Shown here one piece after another: positions 4,796-6,423 of a DNA stretch of 6,423 bases. The translations under genes were made by a program, and so were the position numbers. The stretch comes from Chloroflexota bacterium. Lineage in GTDB: Bacteria; Chloroflexota; Dehalococcoidia; Lucifugimonadales; Lucifugimonadaceae. The notes under the pieces are model-generated. The model made no database searches. It saw only the letters and a program-made list of their open reading frames with translations, and was not told where the DNA came from. Positions within the stretch are counted from its first letter, which is position 1, and each line of letters starts with the position of its first letter. The DNA lies in assembly GCA_002712125.1 (NCBI GenBank), contig PASL01000023.1:52382-58804 (forward strand), written 5' to 3'.

Positions 4796-6423
4796 ATGAA
4801 AAATGGTTCAAAAAATCAAGAAACAATAAACTCCTTAATAAAAATATTAAATCATGAAGCTAAATTAAAATTTTTAGATAATTCGGTTATAGGTGGACTA
4901 GATAGTTTACTAAAAAAATCTGAAAAACTTTTACCATGGCTATACGATGTTGAACCAATTGCGGGCATGAGTTATAGTGCTTTAATGCCAGGAGAAAGGC
5001 AAAGATGGGCCAAAAATGTTTTACAAAGAATTAAAAATATTCAAACTAAAAAACAATCAATAAATATTGATTTAAGTAGTGAAATAAATGATTTGAAATT
5101 TCTCCATTGGTCTACTAGAAAAAAATTACAAAATACTCGAATAAAAACCTTAGGAGATATATTTTCTTTTTTTCCTAACAGACATATAGATTATTCAAAA
5201 AATATTCTTATAAACCGTGTCATAGATAAAGAAATTGTGACAATTCAAGGTACTATAATAAAAACTCAAAAAGGTAAAACAAATACTAACCTTTCATACT
5301 CAAAAATACTAGTTAAGGATCAATCGGGAATAGCGAGTTGTACCTTTTTTAGGCAACCATATTTATTTGATCAAATGAAAAAAGGATTATTAATTACAAT
5401 AAGTGGTGAAGTTAAAAAATACAATAATTTTATACAATTTAATAATCCAGATTATCAAATACAAAATGATTCAATAACTAAATATACCCATGCAGGTAAT
5501 TTTCTACCAGTATACCCGCTATTAGATGGGATACCGCAGAGGACAATTAGAAATACGATAAGAAAATCTCTTAATAATGAGTCCGAACTTATTACTGATT
5601 TTGTACCTGATGAAATTTTAAGAAGAAATAATTTTTTACCCTTAAAAAAAGCATTCGAAAAAATGCATTTTCCTACAAATATAGAAGAACAAAAAAGATC
5701 AAATAGAAGATTAGCTTTTAATGAATTGTTTTTATACCAACTGTTAGGATTAAAAAGAAAATATCAATGGCAAAAAGAAGAAAACAGTATAACTATCTCA
5801 AGTCAAGAAACTGTAAACACCTTCATAAATTCACTGAAATTTAAACTAACTAATGACCAAATATCCTCAATCAATCAAATAATGAGAGATATAAATTCTT
5901 CGATTCCAATGTCTAGATTATTACAAGGAGAAGTTGGAAGTGGTAAAACTATAGTTGGAATTTGTTCTTTGCTGGCAACTGTTTCTAGTGGATATCAAGC
6001 ATTAATGATGGCCCCTACAGAAGTTTTAGCTGAACAACATTTTATAAATATTGTTAATGAATTAGGTGGGAAACAAACAAATAACAATTATGAAAATTAT
6101 GTTTATGATATTTATTTACCTGGTGAAAAAAACAAAAAACTTAATCTAATATTACTAACAGGAAGTATTAAAAATAAAACTAAAAAAGAAATAATAAAAT
6201 TAATAAATAATGGAAAAAATAACATAATAATAGGAACACATACTTTGATTCAAGAAAAAGTTACTATATCTAATTTAGGTATAGTAATTGTTGACGAGCA
6301 GCATAAATTTGGGGTTGAACAAAGAAAAATACTTACATCAAGAAATCCTCGCCCTCATCTATTAGCTATGTCCGCAACTCCAATACCTAGAACTTTATCA
6401 TTAACTGTTTACGGAGACTTAAA
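4796..6423 (+). CDS. recG: ATP-dependent DNA helicase RecG, 3'-partial (continues past window end)
   Basis: RecG reverses stalled replication forks and migrates Holliday-type junctions. The reading frame stays open for 542 codons to the window end. Residues 1-95 are an extra N-terminal region with VIGGLDSLL (31-39). The wedge part follows: a degenerate helix-hairpin-like stretch and TLGDIFSFFPNRHIDYS (118-134), an OB fold (about 147-225), and FLPVYPLLDGIPQRTIR (236-252). Helicase lobe 1 shows FKLTNDQ (349-355), Walker A GEVGSGKT (378-385), MAPTEVLAEQH (405-415), LLTGS (453-457), GTHTLIQE (480-487), DEQHKFGVEQR (500-510) and SATPIPRT (526-533). The spacing between AEQH and LTG is about 21 residues longer than in E. 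coli RecG. Lobe 2 and the C-terminus lie outside. An in-frame TAA at 4790-4792 makes ATG 4796 the earliest possible start, seven bases after fakB, without a Shine-Dalgarno sequence. Confidence 0.95.
   Translation, partial: MKNGSKNQETINSLIKILNHEAKLKFLDNSVIGGLDSLLKKSEKLLPWLYDVEPIAGMSYSALMPGERQRWAKNVLQRIKNIQTKKQSINIDLSSEINDLKFLHWSTRKKLQNTRIKTLGDIFSFFPNRHIDYSKNILINRVIDKEIVTIQGTIIKTQKGKTNTNLSYSKILVKDQSGIASCTFFRQPYLFDQMKKGLLITISGEVKKYNNFIQFNNPDYQIQNDSITKYTHAGNFLPVYPLLDGIPQRTIRNTIRKSLNNESELITDFVPDEILRRNNFLPLKKAFEKMHFPTNIEEQKRSNRRLAFNELFLYQLLGLKRKYQWQKEENSITISSQETVNTFINSLKFKLTNDQISSINQIMRDINSSIPMSRLLQGEVGSGKTIVGICSLLATVSSGYQALMMAPTEVLAEQHFINIVNELGGKQTNNNYENYVYDIYLPGEKNKKLNLILLTGSIKNKTKKEIIKLINNGKNNIIIGTHTLIQEKVTISNLGIVIVDEQHKFGVEQRKILTSRNPRPHLLAMSATPIPRTLSLTVYGDL

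Overview
The window is a compact, AT-rich bacterial segment with five protein genes and very little non-coding DNA. No tRNA, rRNA, insertion sequence, CRISPR array or prophage gene was seen. TGA and TAA both act as ordinary stops, so the standard bacterial code fits. The source looks like a streamlined low-GC bacterium. The RecG has an N-terminal extension with a GGLD motif and an insertion in its first helicase lobe. From memory of the family, that combination suggests Chloroflexota (marine Dehalococcoidia/SAR202-like). This placement is an inference and was not tested by any search.

Layout: positions 1-1269 hold argH (argininosuccinate lyase), entering from upstream without its first ~40-50 codons. 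It overlaps rpe (ribulose-phosphate 3-epimerase, 1256-1918) by 14 bases. rpmB (ribosomal protein L28, 1923-2147) lies on the minus strand, converging on rpe with four bases between the stop codons. A 139-base divergent intergenic region (2148-2286) separates rpmB from a plus-strand operon. The operon is fakA (fatty acid kinase, 2287-3930), fakB (DegV-family fatty-acid-binding protein, 3931-4788, zero-base gap) and recG (branch-migration helicase, from 4796 to beyond the window end).

How the genes work together: FakA and FakB form a complete fatty acid kinase. FakB presents an exogenous or recycled fatty acid and FakA phosphorylates it to acyl-phosphate for phospholipid synthesis. RecG remodels stalled replication forks. 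The others serve arginine synthesis, the pentose phosphate/Calvin pathway and the large ribosomal subunit. The order rpe, reversed rpmB, fakA, recG resembles the Bacillus subtilis rpe/rpmB/yloV/recG neighbourhood, so this is mainly a conserved housekeeping cluster rather than an accessory island.

Most notable details: an L28 with an unusual cysteine-free N-terminus; a perfect 16-base inverted repeat flanking rpmB; an 18-base perfect palindrome and a tandem TTGTTAA pair before fakA; the unusual RecG N-terminus and lobe insertion; and no recognisable Shine-Dalgarno sequence at any start except rpmB. I see no convincing evidence of a previously undescribed system.
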